A stretch of 64,000 nucleotides of DNA from JADJXM01 sp937967285 (GCA_050249535.1 JBFWQI010000011.1:1-64000), one strand, 5' to 3'. Shown: positions 1-14,686, counted from the first letter of the stretch. Notes: generated by a model not told the origin, from the sequence alone. Program-made: numbers and translations.

Positions 1-62
1 AATGCGACGACCGCTTCCGGGCCTTGGTGGTATATTTTGATGATCTCTTCGCGGCTTAGCAT
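1..62 (-). CDS. Transposase, IS66-like (N-terminal fragment at window edge)
   Basis: Only the first 20 codons are in the window; the gene runs off the left edge. The start MLSREEII followed by GPEAVVA resembles the N-terminus of IS66-family transposases, where a REEI-x-YxxGPEAVVxL segment precedes a coiled coil. The ATG at 62 has no obvious Shine-Dalgarno sequence. About 65 bp upstream is the 12-mer GTAACTGCTCAG (on this strand, 127 to 116), which begins with GTAA as IS66-family ends do and recurs at other elements in this window. The family call rests on a very short peptide plus this context. Confidence 0.55.
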   Translation of the reverse strand, partial: MLSREEIIKIYHQGPEAVVA

Positions 63-85
63 TGCTGCACTATATCAGACTTTGT

Positions 86-115
86 CCCCCTGTCTGCTAG
101 ATCTCAGACAGGGGG
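86..115. other. Perfect 11-bp stem-loop inside the presumed IS end
   Basis: CCCCCTGTCTG at 86-96 pairs with CAGACAGGGGG at 105-115 around an 8-nt loop. It lies between the presumed insertion-sequence terminus (116-127) and the transposase start (62). It could block read-through transcription from outside into the transposase gene, as hairpins near IS ends often do. That role is inference. Confidence 0.6.
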
Positions 116-1551
<1,436 letters not shown>

Positions 1552-1555
<4 letters not shown>

Positions 1556-2274
1556 TTCTGCAGCGGCTTTTCGAAGATCATGAAATGCTGATCGGGCAGG
1601 AAATCCTTGACTCGATTGAATCTCAATCCGGCGGCCTCAAGTTCGAGCCGGGCCTGAGCGACTGTCATCTTGTGCAGCTTCTTGATCGGAACGTCCGGAT
1701 CCTCGCCGCGATACTCGACCAGGATCACGCGGCCGCCCGGCTTGAGCGCCCTGACAATGCTCTCCATCATCTCGACCGGATACGAGAACTCGTGATATGC
1801 ATCGACCATCAGAACGGCGTCGACGGTCCCGGCCGGCAGTTTGGTATCGCGCTCAGTCCCCTGCAGCGGAACGACATTACCGGCTTTCAGGTCCACCCGC
1901 CGCTTTTCGATGATCGAGAGCATCTCCGGCTGAATATCGACGGCAAAGACCTTTCCCCGCGGAACGAGTGGGCTGATCCGGAAAGTGAAATACCCCGTCC
2001 CGGCGCCGATGTCGGCCACCACATCGCCGGGCTTGAGTTCCATCTCGACCACGACGCGTTGCGGCAGTTCGGTCTCCTCGCGCTCGGGCCGCTCGAGCCA
2101 GGCAGCCCCCAGATGGCCCATGACGTGAGCGATCTCGCGCCCCTTGTAGAACTTCCCGATCCCGTCAGGGTCATGTCTGGAGCGGGTCTCGTAAACATCG
2201 CGTGGTTCAGGCGACTGGGCGGTCGCGCAGGAGACGCCAATCAGCAGCACTATTAATAATGATATGAATTTCAT
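1552..2274 (-). CDS. Exported SAM-dependent methyltransferase (lipoprotein-like signal)
   Basis: The 240-aa protein begins with a hydrophobic signal ending LLIGVSC, a plausible lipobox (Cys16), so it is probably exported and perhaps lipidated. A class I methyltransferase fold follows: motif I VADIGAGTGYF at about 85-95, an acidic AVDI strand, and motif IV-like DAVLMVDAYHEF (about 152). Methyltransferases with signal peptides are found in Acidobacteria and related phyla, but their substrates are not known to me. How SAM would reach it outside the cytoplasm is unclear. It lies 10 bp after the DUF350 gene and is translationally coupled (GTGA) to the ATP-grasp ligase, so the three probably act in one pathway. 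Confidence 0.75.
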
Positions 2275-2284
2275 CAGCCCGGTC

Positions 2285-3130
2285 TCAGAAGATGTTGGTC
2301 ACGACCAGCGCCGTGGCGATATAGCCGACAGCCTCGAGCAGCCCGGCTCCGACATTTCGATCCTCAGCGATCTCTGTATCCAGCCTTCCCTTTCTGAGGC
2401 TGAATCCGCCGCCGAGCAGCAGTGTCTGGACGATGATCTGCCGCACAGGATAGAGGAAAAAGACGACCAGCAGCATGAGCCCGAAGCTGCGGAAACCTTC
2501 CGCATATCCTGTGAACGTCCCCGAGACGGCATAACCGACCATCATCCCGATGGCTACGATCAGCCCGGCATACCCGAGCGCGGCGGCGACGTTGCCTTCG
2601 TTGATCATGTCCGCGTCGTTGAAGACCGTCAGCATTCGAAAGATCTGAGTCAGAACGATCAGCGCCAGCATGCCGGCAGCCCAGAAGACCAGCGTCGGGA
2701 CCAGCGAGCCTCCGTCGCCGGTCAGCGCGCCGGCCACTATCTGTCCGGACGAGAAATGGATGGCGCCGTCGACGATCCCGGCGGCGAGATTCTTCTCAGA
2801 GATCTCCTTCCTCAGCCTGACGCCTGTCCGCTGACTGTAAAACTCGAAGAGCAGCCCCGAAACCGTCATCGCTGCGATGCCGCCGATGCCGTAGAGCGCG
2901 ACTCCGTTCAGATCGCTCCAGAAGCTGTGACTCGGCGCTCCGAGAATCGGGATCACCACCTGAATCACTCCGAGCAGAAACCCCGCCAGCGCGACCGCCG
3001 CCGCACGGTTGTCATGCTCGATCAGAGCCTTCGTCATCGACTCTCCCAGCACCAGCCGGTATGCCAGTCTGGCGATGATCAGAAGCGCGACAACCGCCGC
3101 GACTACGAACAGTATTGTGGTTGCGTCCAT
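2285..3130 (-). CDS. DUF350 integral membrane protein, duplicated domain
   Basis: The 281-aa protein is almost entirely hydrophobic, with about eight predicted membrane segments. It shows two DUF350-like halves, each with an N-A-A-A pattern followed by GxxxA-rich helices (HDNRAAAVALAGFLLG at about 40; EGNVAAALGYAGLIVA at about 180) and paired C-terminal helices. DUF350 proteins (E. coli YjfL type) have no established biochemical function but are often encoded beside glutathionylspermidine-synthase-like ligases, as here. It starts 18 bp after the upstream oxidoreductase stop and leads a three-gene unit with the methyltransferase and ligase. Confidence 0.75.
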   Translation of the reverse strand: MDATTILFVVAAVVALLIIARLAYRLVLGESMTKALIEHDNRAAAVALAGFLLGVIQVVIPILGAPSHSFWSDLNGVALYGIGGIAAMTVSGLLFEFYSQRTGVRLRKEISEKNLAAGIVDGAIHFSSGQIVAGALTGDGGSLVPTLVFWAAGMLALIVLTQIFRMLTVFNDADMINEGNVAAALGYAGLIVAIGMMVGYAVSGTFTGYAEGFRSFGLMLLVVFFLYPVRQIIVQTLLLGGGFSLRKGRLDTEIAEDRNVGAGLLEAVGYIATALVVTNIF

Positions 3131-3148
3131 TCGATCTTCCTCCGGAAT

Positions 3149-4753
3149 CTATCGCTTCAGGTCCTTCAAAATCTCGCGAGCAGCATTATAACCCGGCGCG
3201 CCCATCACTCCGCCTCCCGGATGCGTTCCCGAACCGCAAAGGTAGAGGTTCTCGATCGGAGTCCTGTACCGCGCCCATCCGGCCAGCGGCCGCATGAAGA
3301 GCAACTGGTCGAGAGTCATCTCGCCGTGAAAGATATTGCCGCCGGTCAAACCGTACTCTCGTTCCATATCGAGCGGCGAGATGACCTGACGGTCGATGAT
3401 GATCTCTCTGATGTTCGGGGCATACTCCGCCAGCATATCCAGACACCGGTCGGCGAAAGCGTCCTTGCGCGCCTTGTCCCATTCGCCCTCAGCCAGCCGG
3501 TAGGGCGCATATTGAGCGAAGATGCACATGATGTGCCTGCCCGGCGGCGCCAGACTGTCGTCATAGACCGTCGGAATCGTGCATTCGAGCATCGGCCTGC
3601 TCGACGGACGCCCCTGCAGGGCCTCGTCCCATGCTCTGTCGATGTACTCCATCGTCGGACAGACGTGCATCGTCGTCCGATGCGTCAGATTGGGTTCGCG
3701 ATCGCTCGTGTTCGGAAACGCCTTGAAGTCCGGCAGACCGTCGAGCGCCAGATTGATCTTGATCGAAGAACCCTCGCACTTCAGATTTTCGATCCCCGCG
3801 AGAAAACCCTCCTCGAGCGCATCCCGCGGAACCATCCCGAGAAAGGTCCTCTTCGGATCCGCATTCGAGACGATAGTCTTCGCTCTGATCTCATCTCCGT
3901 TCGCAAGGACGACGCCAATCGCTTTTTCATCACGGACGTCGATCCTCGCCACCTCGGCATTCGTCCTGATCTTCGCCCCGTGAGCCTCGGCCGATCGCGC
4001 CAGAGCTTCGCTGATCGCGCCCATCCCGCCGCGAATGAATCCCCACAGACCGCGCGGGCCGGCCGCGCCTCCCATCACATGATGAAGCAGAATATATGCC
4101 GTTCCCGGAGTCGACGGCCCGCCGTTGGTTCCGATCACTCCGTCGGTCGCCAGCGTCGTCTTGATCTGCTCGGATTCAAACCGCTCCTCCAGAAAATCGC
4201 GCGCGCTCTGCGTCATCACCTTGACCAGCCTGACCAGCCCCTCGTCTCCCAGGCCGAGCAGCTTCCAACCCATCCGCCCCATCGCCAGCAGATCCTCGAA
4301 CTTTCGCCTGACGATGTTCGGCGGCGTCTCCAGCAGCATCCCCTCGACCCACTCGGCCAGCTTCGCCAGTTCATGCTCGTAGACAGGATAGGCTTCCGCA
4401 TCGCGCTTTGAAAACCGCGCTATCTCCTCCTGCGTCTTCCGCATGTCCTGCCAGAAAAAGATGTGCCTTCCGTCCGGAAAAGCCGTGAAAAATGACGGAT
4501 CCTTCGGGTAGATATGATAGCCGTACCTGCGCAGCTCCAGATCGTTGATGATCCGCGGCTGAAGCAGGCTGCACAGATACGACAGCGTCGAGACCCTGTA
4601 ACCCGGCCAGACCTCCTCGGTCACGCTCGCACCGCCGATCACCCCGCGCCTCTCCAATACCGTCACGCTCAGCCCCGCGCGCGCCAGGTAGCCGGCCGTG
4701 ACAAGCCCGTTATGCCCGCCCCCAATGATCACCACATCACATTTATCGCTCAT
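3149..4753 (-). CDS. FAD-dependent oxidoreductase, phytoene desaturase/PYROXD2-like
   Basis: The 534-aa protein has an N-terminal dinucleotide-binding motif, VVIIGGGHNGLVTAGYLARAG (Rossmann fold, about 7-27), followed by the acidic VLERR and GGASVTEE segment typical of the phytoene-desaturase/amine-oxidase superfamily. The C-terminal block with NLYLCGSGTHPGGGVMGAPG is the second FAD-contact motif of the PYROXD2-like branch. The substrate cannot be told from sequence. The length is normal for the family. It is the first gene of the left minus-strand run, with the DUF350 gene starting 18 bp after its stop, so the two may be co-transcribed. Confidence 0.8.
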   Translation of the reverse strand: MSDKCDVVIIGGGHNGLVTAGYLARAGLSVTVLERRGVIGGASVTEEVWPGYRVSTLSYLCSLLQPRIINDLELRRYGYHIYPKDPSFFTAFPDGRHIFFWQDMRKTQEEIARFSKRDAEAYPVYEHELAKLAEWVEGMLLETPPNIVRRKFEDLLAMGRMGWKLLGLGDEGLVRLVKVMTQSARDFLEERFESEQIKTTLATDGVIGTNGGPSTPGTAYILLHHVMGGAAGPRGLWGFIRGGMGAISEALARSAEAHGAKIRTNAEVARIDVRDEKAIGVVLANGDEIRAKTIVSNADPKRTFLGMVPRDALEEGFLAGIENLKCEGSSIKINLALDGLPDFKAFPNTSDREPNLTHRTTMHVCPTMEYIDRAWDEALQGRPSSRPMLECTIPTVYDDSLAPPGRHIMCIFAQYAPYRLAEGEWDKARKDAFADRCLDMLAEYAPNIREIIIDRQVISPLDMEREYGLTGGNIFHGEMTLDQLLFMRPLAGWARYRTPIENLYLCGSGTHPGGGVMGAPGYNAAREILKDLKR

Positions 4754-6306
<1,553 letters not shown>

Positions 6307-6323
6307 TCATCGGTCAATACCGT

Positions 6324-6359
6324 AAAAAGAACGGCGCCTTCGGGCGCCGTTCTTTTTTT
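6324..6359 (+). terminator. Rho-independent terminator of paralogue 1
   Basis: A perfect stem (GAACGGCGCC with its complement) around a TTCG tetraloop at 6339-6342 is followed by seven T. A-tracts on the 5' side extend the pairing. It lies 18 bp after the stop codon. Confidence 0.92.
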
Positions 6360-6361
6360 GG

Positions 6362-6395
6362 GGAGTGCGGCGCCCGTGGGCGCCGCTTTTTATTT
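6362..6395 (+). terminator. Second GC-rich terminator-like hairpin
   Basis: GCGGCGCCC at 6367-6375 pairs with GGGCGCCGC at 6378-6386 and is followed by TTTTTATTT. The 30 bp from 6362 to 6391 recur exactly, inverted, at 8057-8086, and its core is amplified in the array between 7725 and 8087. Confidence 0.8.
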
Positions 6396-6446
6396 CGTAA
6401 CTGGTCAGCAGGCGGAGTGTTTGCTTCAAATCACCTGTATTAACTC

Positions 6447-6475
6447 TTGATTATTGATTAAATGAGTGCTAATAC
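6447..6475 (+). promoter_or_regulatory. Promoter of secreted-family paralogue 2
   Basis: TTGATT at 6447-6452, a 17-bp spacer and TAATAC at 6470-6475 match a sigma70-type promoter well. It lies downstream of the terminators of the preceding gene, so the second paralogue probably has its own transcript with a leader of about 135 nt. Confidence 0.5.
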
Positions 6476-6615
6476 AGATAGCAGGTTTCACTCACTGGAA
6501 TACTCGAATAAGTCCGGCTTCAGGTCGATTTGCCGGTGTCTCACGCGATCCGTATGATCGACACACCGGGACTCATCAAGGTCGGATACATTCCTCAACA
6601 ATGGAGAAAATAATG

Positions 6616-7626
<1,011 letters not shown>

Positions 7627-7651
7627 GCTGTCATAAACGATTGATAGCGGG

Positions 7652-7680
7652 GGCCGGGATTTCGATCCCGGCCTTTTTTT
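7652..7680 (+). terminator. Rho-independent terminator of paralogue 2
   Basis: GGCCGGGAT at 7652-7660, loop TTCG, ATCCCGGCC at 7665-7673 and then seven T. The stem is perfect and lies 25 bp after the stop. Confidence 0.93.
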
Positions 7681-7724
7681 GTGCCCTCAGCCGGGAGCGC
7701 GATAAGCGCCGGCCACGTGTCACG

Positions 7725-8087
7725 TACGATAGCGACAGCGACGGTGGGGACAGTACCCGGAACAAGGTGGTACAAAAAGCGGCGCCCACGGGCATGGTAC
7801 GGCACTCGGAGCGATAGCGACGAGGCCAAAAACGGCGCCCATGGGCATGGTACGATAGCGAGAGCGACGGTCACAAAAAGCGGCGCCCACGGGCTAGGTA
7901 CGATAGCGACAGCGACGGGGCCAAAAGCGGCGCCCACGGGCATGGTACGGCACTCGGAGCGATAGCGACGAGGCCAAAAACGGCGCCCATGGGCATGGTA
8001 CAGTACCCGGAGCGATAGCGACGGGGTGTACAGTCCCCGGAGCGATAGGGTGGTACAAAAAGCGGCGCCCACGGGCGCCGCACTCCA
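7725..8087. repeat. Degenerate tandem array built on a terminator-hairpin core
   Basis: The 13-mer core GGCGCCCAYGGGC occurs six times (starts 7781, 7834, 7882, 7929, 7982, 8064), linked by variants of CGATAGCGACGG and CACTCGGAGCGATAG. The 73 bp at 7781-7853 recur exactly at 7929-8001, so there has been recent segmental duplication with a 148-bp period. The last unit (8057-8086) is an exact inverted copy of the hairpin at 6362-6391. I see no convincing coding frame in it. Confidence 0.8.
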
Positions 8088-8093
8088 AAAAAT

Positions 8094-8130
8094 CAGGGTG
8101 ACGAATAACCGTCACCCTGTCCAGTTTTTT
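8094..8130. terminator. Likely bidirectional terminator
   Basis: CAGGGTGACG at 8094-8103 and CGTCACCCTG at 8110-8119 form a perfect 10-bp stem with a 6-nt loop. TTTTTT at 8125-8130 lies on the right and a run of A precedes it on the left (T on the minus strand). It lies between the plus-strand paralogue and the convergent cytochrome gene. Confidence 0.7.
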
Positions 8131-8277
8131 AGTGCTCAGCGTAAGTGAGCCCAATCAATCAAATCGCGTTATGTTTCGGGCCATCGGGACGATCCAAAGG
8201 GCAATTGCATCCTTCCTGTTGCTGATCTGCCGGAAATGGCGCAATCAGTCAGAGGATTCCCATCGCGGATCACCAGA

Positions 8278-9270
8278 TTACTGCTGGCCCTTGAGATATC
8301 TCTGCTGAAGTTCGAGCTGCCACCACAGCCTGTAGTAGTCCTCGGTCGTCTGGAGTCTCATGAACTGATTGTCACGATACGGATAGAGATCGAGGGTCCT
8401 CGAAACGGTACCCGGCGTCGAACGGGACATGCTGGGTTTCGGCCACCACTCCCTGTGCTGCTCCTTGAAGTAGGGCAGGAAGGCCTTGGTAGCTTCGGCG
8501 CTGAACTCGGTGTGGCATCCGGTCATCGATCCGGCCGCTCCGCAGGAGAACGGGAGGTTGCTGGCGACCTTGAAGTCGTGGAACCTCTTCTCCACTTCGC
8601 TGTTGAGGACCTTGCCGTAGGGCGCCAGATGGCAGTCCTGGCACAGAACGCCTGCGTCGTACATGCGCTTGAAGCCGGGATTGCTCTCATTGTGCCGGGT
8701 AACGTGGCAGTTGAGGCAGAGCGAATCCTCTTCGCCGTGCTGGACTACCTTGTATGCCTCGGGTTTAGATTTATCCTGCTCGAACTGATAGATGCCGAGC
8801 CTGCGTCCGAGTACGATGGCCGAAGTCCGGCTCGGATGGCACGAAGCGCAGGTCACGCTCTCGAACTGCCCTTTCGGTATCAGCGCGGTGTTCGAGAGGA
8901 AGCCGTTGACGAACTCCGATGCCACCTTGGCCTGTAACGGCGAATGGCACTTCGCGCAATAGGTGTTCTCGTTGATCCCGTAATTGCTGTACGCGTGCTT
9001 GGAAGCAAACCAGCCGTTGCCGGTGAACGAAAAGACCTTGGTGTCGTCGTTGTAAGCGACGCCGACGGCCTCGAGCATGTGATCGCCTCCCGCTCCGCGC
9101 GAGAAGTGGCAGCTCGTGCATCCGTTCGCCTCAGAGTGATTGAGGCCAGGCCTGTTAAGGTTTGTGGGTTGTGGATTGCCCTGGGTCTGCGCGGTAGTGT
9201 ATCCGGTGAGATACCAGAAACCGGCCGTAACCAGAACCAGACTCAGTATTTTCGCTATCTTTCTTGACAT
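8278..9270 (-). CDS. Multiheme c-type cytochrome (five CxxCH motifs)
   Basis: The 330-aa protein has an N-terminal signal or anchor (about 1-27) and five canonical heme-binding motifs: CTSCH, CAKCH, CASCH, CLNCH and CQDCH, all before about residue 215. A later CGAAGSMTGCH has eight residues between the cysteines and could be an unusual sixth site or a disulfide/Cys-His pair. Extra His residues are available as distal ligands. It is the last gene of a three-gene set with an outer-membrane barrel and a decaheme cytochrome, so it probably accepts or donates electrons at the cell surface or in the periplasm. AGGAG lies 8 nt before ATG. Confidence 0.82.
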   Translation of the reverse strand: MSRKIAKILSLVLVTAGFWYLTGYTTAQTQGNPQPTNLNRPGLNHSEANGCTSCHFSRGAGGDHMLEAVGVAYNDDTKVFSFTGNGWFASKHAYSNYGINENTYCAKCHSPLQAKVASEFVNGFLSNTALIPKGQFESVTCASCHPSRTSAIVLGRRLGIYQFEQDKSKPEAYKVVQHGEEDSLCLNCHVTRHNESNPGFKRMYDAGVLCQDCHLAPYGKVLNSEVEKRFHDFKVASNLPFSCGAAGSMTGCHTEFSAEATKAFLPYFKEQHREWWPKPSMSRSTPGTVSRTLDLYPYRDNQFMRLQTTEDYYRLWWQLELQQRYLKGQQ

Positions 9271-9386
9271 GACGCCATCTCCTATAAGAAGCCAGTGCCT
9301 CTGCAGGATTGTGGCGGTAACTCAATCGATCACCGTCATCTGCCTGTGGCACTAAGTATCAAAGGGAAACATCCAACCTCCAGTAA

Positions 9387-11429
9387 TCAGAATCCCAGCC
9401 GCAGTGAAACGTAGCCGAGATTGGCCCGATAATTCTGGTTATCAAGGAATTTTTCCTTGTAGTCATAGTATTGCCAGCCGAAAATCCAACTGACGTTTTC
9501 TAACAACCTGACAGTCAGCCGGGCTTCCGGCGACTGGAAACGAAGGGGGTATGATGAAAGAAGTTCAGACCTGTCCGCGGGAGTCCTGTCTCCCTGGCCC
9601 GTGTCCTTCTGAATGCGGTATCCGACGAAGAGGTCGACTCGCGGAAGGATCCGCGTGGTCGTATTGAGATAGAAGTAGTTGTTCCTCATCAGGTAGAGGC
9701 TGCGTCCGAGCAGTCTCTCGCGGTTGAGGAAGAATACCACCGCGGCATCCGAATCGATGTTGGTCCGGGTGTATCCGCCGTTCACCGAAAAACGTCCGAT
9801 CGGTGTCCATTCGACCGAGTTCGAGAAGATCCTCGTCTGAATATCGACGCCGAAGTTCTGCGTGATCATCTCGATCGCCCGGGTCGGATTGTTGTTGTCC
9901 TTGTAGATGAACGAATTATTGATGACCAGCGAGCGGATCGGCTTGTAGAGCGACCGGATACGGAAGTCCGTATAGTCCCAGTTGGCGACCCGGAAGAAGA
10001 CGTTGTCGGCCTCGCCGTGTTCGATATCGAAATAGACCTTCCAGTTGGAGAGCGGCGCGGCCCTGAAACCGGCCAGAAAGGCATGCGTCTCGTTGCGTGC
10101 GGTCTCTGTATCGAACGCCAGGCTCTGCCCCTCGTCGAAGCCGCCCTGGATCAGCCGGCGGTTGCTGTAACGGTATCCGAGATGCCCCGTGAACCGCTGA
10201 TTGATCTTGAAATCCACCTCGACCACATTCTGAAGCTGCCGGAATCCGATCGAGCGGATCGAAAGGAACTCGGTGATCAACGGCGGCAGCTCCGTCATTC
10301 CGAAGAATGTTTCCCGCGTGCGGTAGAGCTCGCTGGCCAGAAACTGATTGCCGTCGATGCGGAAATTGTTGAACCTGAAGACCTCCGAAACAGAGATCCG
10401 GTCGGTCAGATAGACCGTCACGCCGAAGTCGCCCATCGCGTTGGGCCGCTTGGTCTGCCCTCCGCCGATCAACTGATCGAGAACGATGTTGTTGTTGTCG
10501 TAGTCCTTTCCGGTCTTCGTCTCGAAAAGCCGGAACCGTGACCTGGCCGTGGTGTAGGTCAGACGTCCGGTGAAATCGAACCGCTGCTTGACCAGCGTGT
10601 GAAGGCTGAGCTGCGTGAACGGGATCTCGCCGCGTGACGGGATCTGACGCTGGAACGTGCTCAGCGACGGCAGGTTCGTGGGATTATTGCCCGGTTCGAG
10701 CGAAGGAATGATGAAGGTCGTATCATCTTTATAACTGCGATAGCCCTGCAGGAAGTTGATATCGACGCCGAACACTCTCGCCTCGACCCCGACCCTGAAA
10801 TCCTGGGCCAGTTGCCGGATCGGCGAGGAGATCGGGAACTCATCCCTGTTGTAGTAGAAAGTGGTGAGCGAGGCTCCCTTATCGCGATTGACCGAGTAAC
10901 CGAGATTGACTCTGAAGTTCTCGTTGCCCGGCAGCAGCGTCAGCGTGAAATCGCCGAGCCGGCGATGCGTATCGCTGAGATGCTGGTTGAGCGCGAAGTT
11001 CGCCAGATTGTTGAAATAATCGACTCGACGGTAACTGCCCGCAAAACGGTACCACTTCTTCTTTTCGATATCGAACCGCAGGAATGCGGCCGGATCGCCT
11101 CCCCAGCCCGAGGCATTGACCTGAAGCGTATCGAAGACCAGCCCGTCGTCTCCGCCTGATCTGGCCAGAAAATCCAGATTGAGCAGGCGCGGCCCGCGCC
11201 CGTAGTTGAGATCGCTCCGGTATTTGCTCAGGCTCCCATCGGTTCCCAGAAACCTGTAGCCCGTCTCGACATCCGCATCAACCGTATAGACTCCGAACTT
11301 TCTGATCTTTGAAACCGCGGGTTTCGGATCCTGCGCCGGCTCCGCGGGCGGATCCTGCGCCAACACGGGCGCCAAACCGAATATCAGTAATAAGATAAGT
11401 GCCGCTTTTGAGGGTAATACGCAGTTCAT
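9387..11429 (-). CDS. Outer-membrane beta-barrel of a porin-cytochrome complex (MtrB/PioB-like)
   Basis: The 680-aa protein has a signal peptide ending VLA-QDPP (about 24), a short Pro-rich segment and then repeated amphipathic beta strands with Tyr/Phe-rich girdles. It ends in RLGF, a C-terminal Phe as in barrels inserted by BamA. It sits between a decaheme DmsE-type cytochrome (24 bp upstream) and a pentaheme cytochrome. This is the gene set of MtrAB-like complexes, where the barrel sheathes the decaheme wire. Sequence resemblance to MtrB is not obvious by eye, so the call leans on topology and context. GGAGG precedes ATG by 6 nt. Confidence 0.72.
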   Translation of the reverse strand: MNCVLPSKAALILLLIFGLAPVLAQDPPAEPAQDPKPAVSKIRKFGVYTVDADVETGYRFLGTDGSLSKYRSDLNYGRGPRLLNLDFLARSGGDDGLVFDTLQVNASGWGGDPAAFLRFDIEKKKWYRFAGSYRRVDYFNNLANFALNQHLSDTHRRLGDFTLTLLPGNENFRVNLGYSVNRDKGASLTTFYYNRDEFPISSPIRQLAQDFRVGVEARVFGVDINFLQGYRSYKDDTTFIIPSLEPGNNPTNLPSLSTFQRQIPSRGEIPFTQLSLHTLVKQRFDFTGRLTYTTARSRFRLFETKTGKDYDNNNIVLDQLIGGGQTKRPNAMGDFGVTVYLTDRISVSEVFRFNNFRIDGNQFLASELYRTRETFFGMTELPPLITEFLSIRSIGFRQLQNVVEVDFKINQRFTGHLGYRYSNRRLIQGGFDEGQSLAFDTETARNETHAFLAGFRAAPLSNWKVYFDIEHGEADNVFFRVANWDYTDFRIRSLYKPIRSLVINNSFIYKDNNNPTRAIEMITQNFGVDIQTRIFSNSVEWTPIGRFSVNGGYTRTNIDSDAAVVFFLNRERLLGRSLYLMRNNYFYLNTTTRILPRVDLFVGYRIQKDTGQGDRTPADRSELLSSYPLRFQSPEARLTVRLLENVSWIFGWQYYDYKEKFLDNQNYRANLGYVSLRLGF

Positions 11430-11453
11430 GGTATTCCTCCGGGAATAGCCCGA

Positions 11454-12395
11454 TCATCGGAAAAACGCCTGGCTGGCATTAGACCCATGAATCTTGATAT
11501 GACAAACCGTGCAATTCTGGTATCTGGCGGACGCCAGGTTATGAAATGATGGAGTATTGAGTCCGCCGACCGTCCCGACTCCGCTGTGACACTCGATGCA
11601 CAACTGAGTCACCCTGTCCCGCTTGAGCATCTTGGGATTGTTCGCGCCGTGCGGGATGTGGCACATCGTGCAGCCCTCGACCTTGAGCGGCGCATGCTCG
11701 TAAACGAACGGCCCCTGCTTGTCGATATGGCACCGGATGCAGGCCGCATCCGAACTGTTGAAGGCCCTCAACTGCTTGCGCTCGAACCCGCCGTGGGCGT
11801 TGTGGCAATCGGAACACTTGATCGCCCCCTCGATCACGCGGTGATGGAACGGCATCTGAAAATCGCCCTTCCGCTCGACGTGACAGCCGAAACAGAGCTG
11901 CGGCTCCGGCTTGGCCAGCATCTTCGGTCGCGACAGATCCGCCGAATGAACCGAATGGCAGTCCATGCATCCCACATCGTTCCGGCCATGCTCGCCGCGC
12001 AGGAAATTGTTGTGCTCCTCCCGCCCCGAATGACACTCCAGACAAGTCTGCGAGAGCTCCTTCGCCGGCTCATCCTTGAACCGGATGATCTTCGTCGCGT
12101 CTCCGCCGGCCTCGACATGCTCTTTCCCCGGCCCATGACAGCTCTCGCACCCCGCGGTCCCCGAAAGCCGACTGACGGCATTCAAAACCTTGACGTGCGG
12201 CGTCGCCGATATCTTCTCGAACATCTCGCCATGGCAATCGCGACACGATTCGCTTCCCGCATACTTGTCAGACGGCAATGCCTTCGGATCCTGCTGATTC
12301 CCCGTCACCGATTGCGGAATCACCCAGATCATCAGCCCCGCCATTACCGCTATGACCGATATCTTGATCGCATTCCTCAGGCTCACCTTTATCAT
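11454..12395 (-). CDS. DmsE/MtrA-type decaheme c-type cytochrome
   Basis: Ten CxxCH motifs are visible: CRDCH, CESCH, CLECH, CMDCH, CFGCH, CSDCH, CIRCH, CTMCH, CIECH and CTVCH. This is the DmsE/MtrA periplasmic decaheme pattern. I start at ATG 12395 (MIKVSLRN), which has AAGGAG 6 nt upstream; the frame stays open 14 codons further. The 313-aa product has a membrane-spanning signal (about 5-30). In MtrAB-like systems this protein threads through the barrel and carries electrons between periplasm and exterior. It is the first gene of the cluster. The terminal reductase or acceptor cannot be inferred. Confidence 0.88.
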   Translation of the reverse strand: MIKVSLRNAIKISVIAVMAGLMIWVIPQSVTGNQQDPKALPSDKYAGSESCRDCHGEMFEKISATPHVKVLNAVSRLSGTAGCESCHGPGKEHVEAGGDATKIIRFKDEPAKELSQTCLECHSGREEHNNFLRGEHGRNDVGCMDCHSVHSADLSRPKMLAKPEPQLCFGCHVERKGDFQMPFHHRVIEGAIKCSDCHNAHGGFERKQLRAFNSSDAACIRCHIDKQGPFVYEHAPLKVEGCTMCHIPHGANNPKMLKRDRVTQLCIECHSGVGTVGGLNTPSFHNLASARYQNCTVCHIKIHGSNASQAFFR

Positions 12396-12708
12396 TTCCA
12401 TCTCCTTACCAGGTTGGGCGAGATTTGGATGGTACATTAATTCACAAACTTAAAGAGCCCTGTTCGCTGCTTGATGGCCTAACTGGCGGGAAAAAAGAGA
12501 TTCCGGTAATCCGGCAAGTAAATATGAGAGCTGTAGTTAAATCAATACCAGCTAACCATCGTTAACGCTTTTATATTAAGCAACTTTCATACCTGAAGCG
12601 GATATTGAAAAAATGGGCAAATTGAGTGAAATTCTGCTTGAGCGGGGTACGGGATGAGTAATAACCCGCAGCGAGATGGAAATTTTACACAGTAAATACA
12701 GTGTTTTG

Positions 12709-12836
<128 letters not shown>

Positions 12837-12878
12837 GAAATTAATGTTTTAACAGAGAAGTAAAAGAGTGGTGATAAG

Positions 12879-12905
12879 GACTGCGATGGAGGTGGCATCG
12901 CAGTC
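12879..12905 (-). terminator. Probable terminator of the amidohydrolase gene
   Basis: GACTGCGATG and CATCGCAGTC form a perfect 10-bp stem with a 7-nt loop, starting 10 bp past the stop on the minus strand. The following tract is only moderately T-rich, so efficiency is uncertain. Confidence 0.55.
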
Positions 12906-12915
12906 TTCGAGGCGG

Positions 12916-14607
<1,692 letters not shown>

Positions 14608-14686
14608 AATATTTCTTCTCTTGAGTTATCGGCTTCGTACATGTGCAATTATGCGGGCAGGCGAATGAAACCGCCAGTCGTGCCTG

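Noticed and set aside
2264..4411. 715-codon plus-strand open frame
   Set aside because: It is antisense to the DUF350 and FAD oxidoreductase genes, has no recognisable domain and shows charged low-complexity composition typical of a GC-rich shadow frame.
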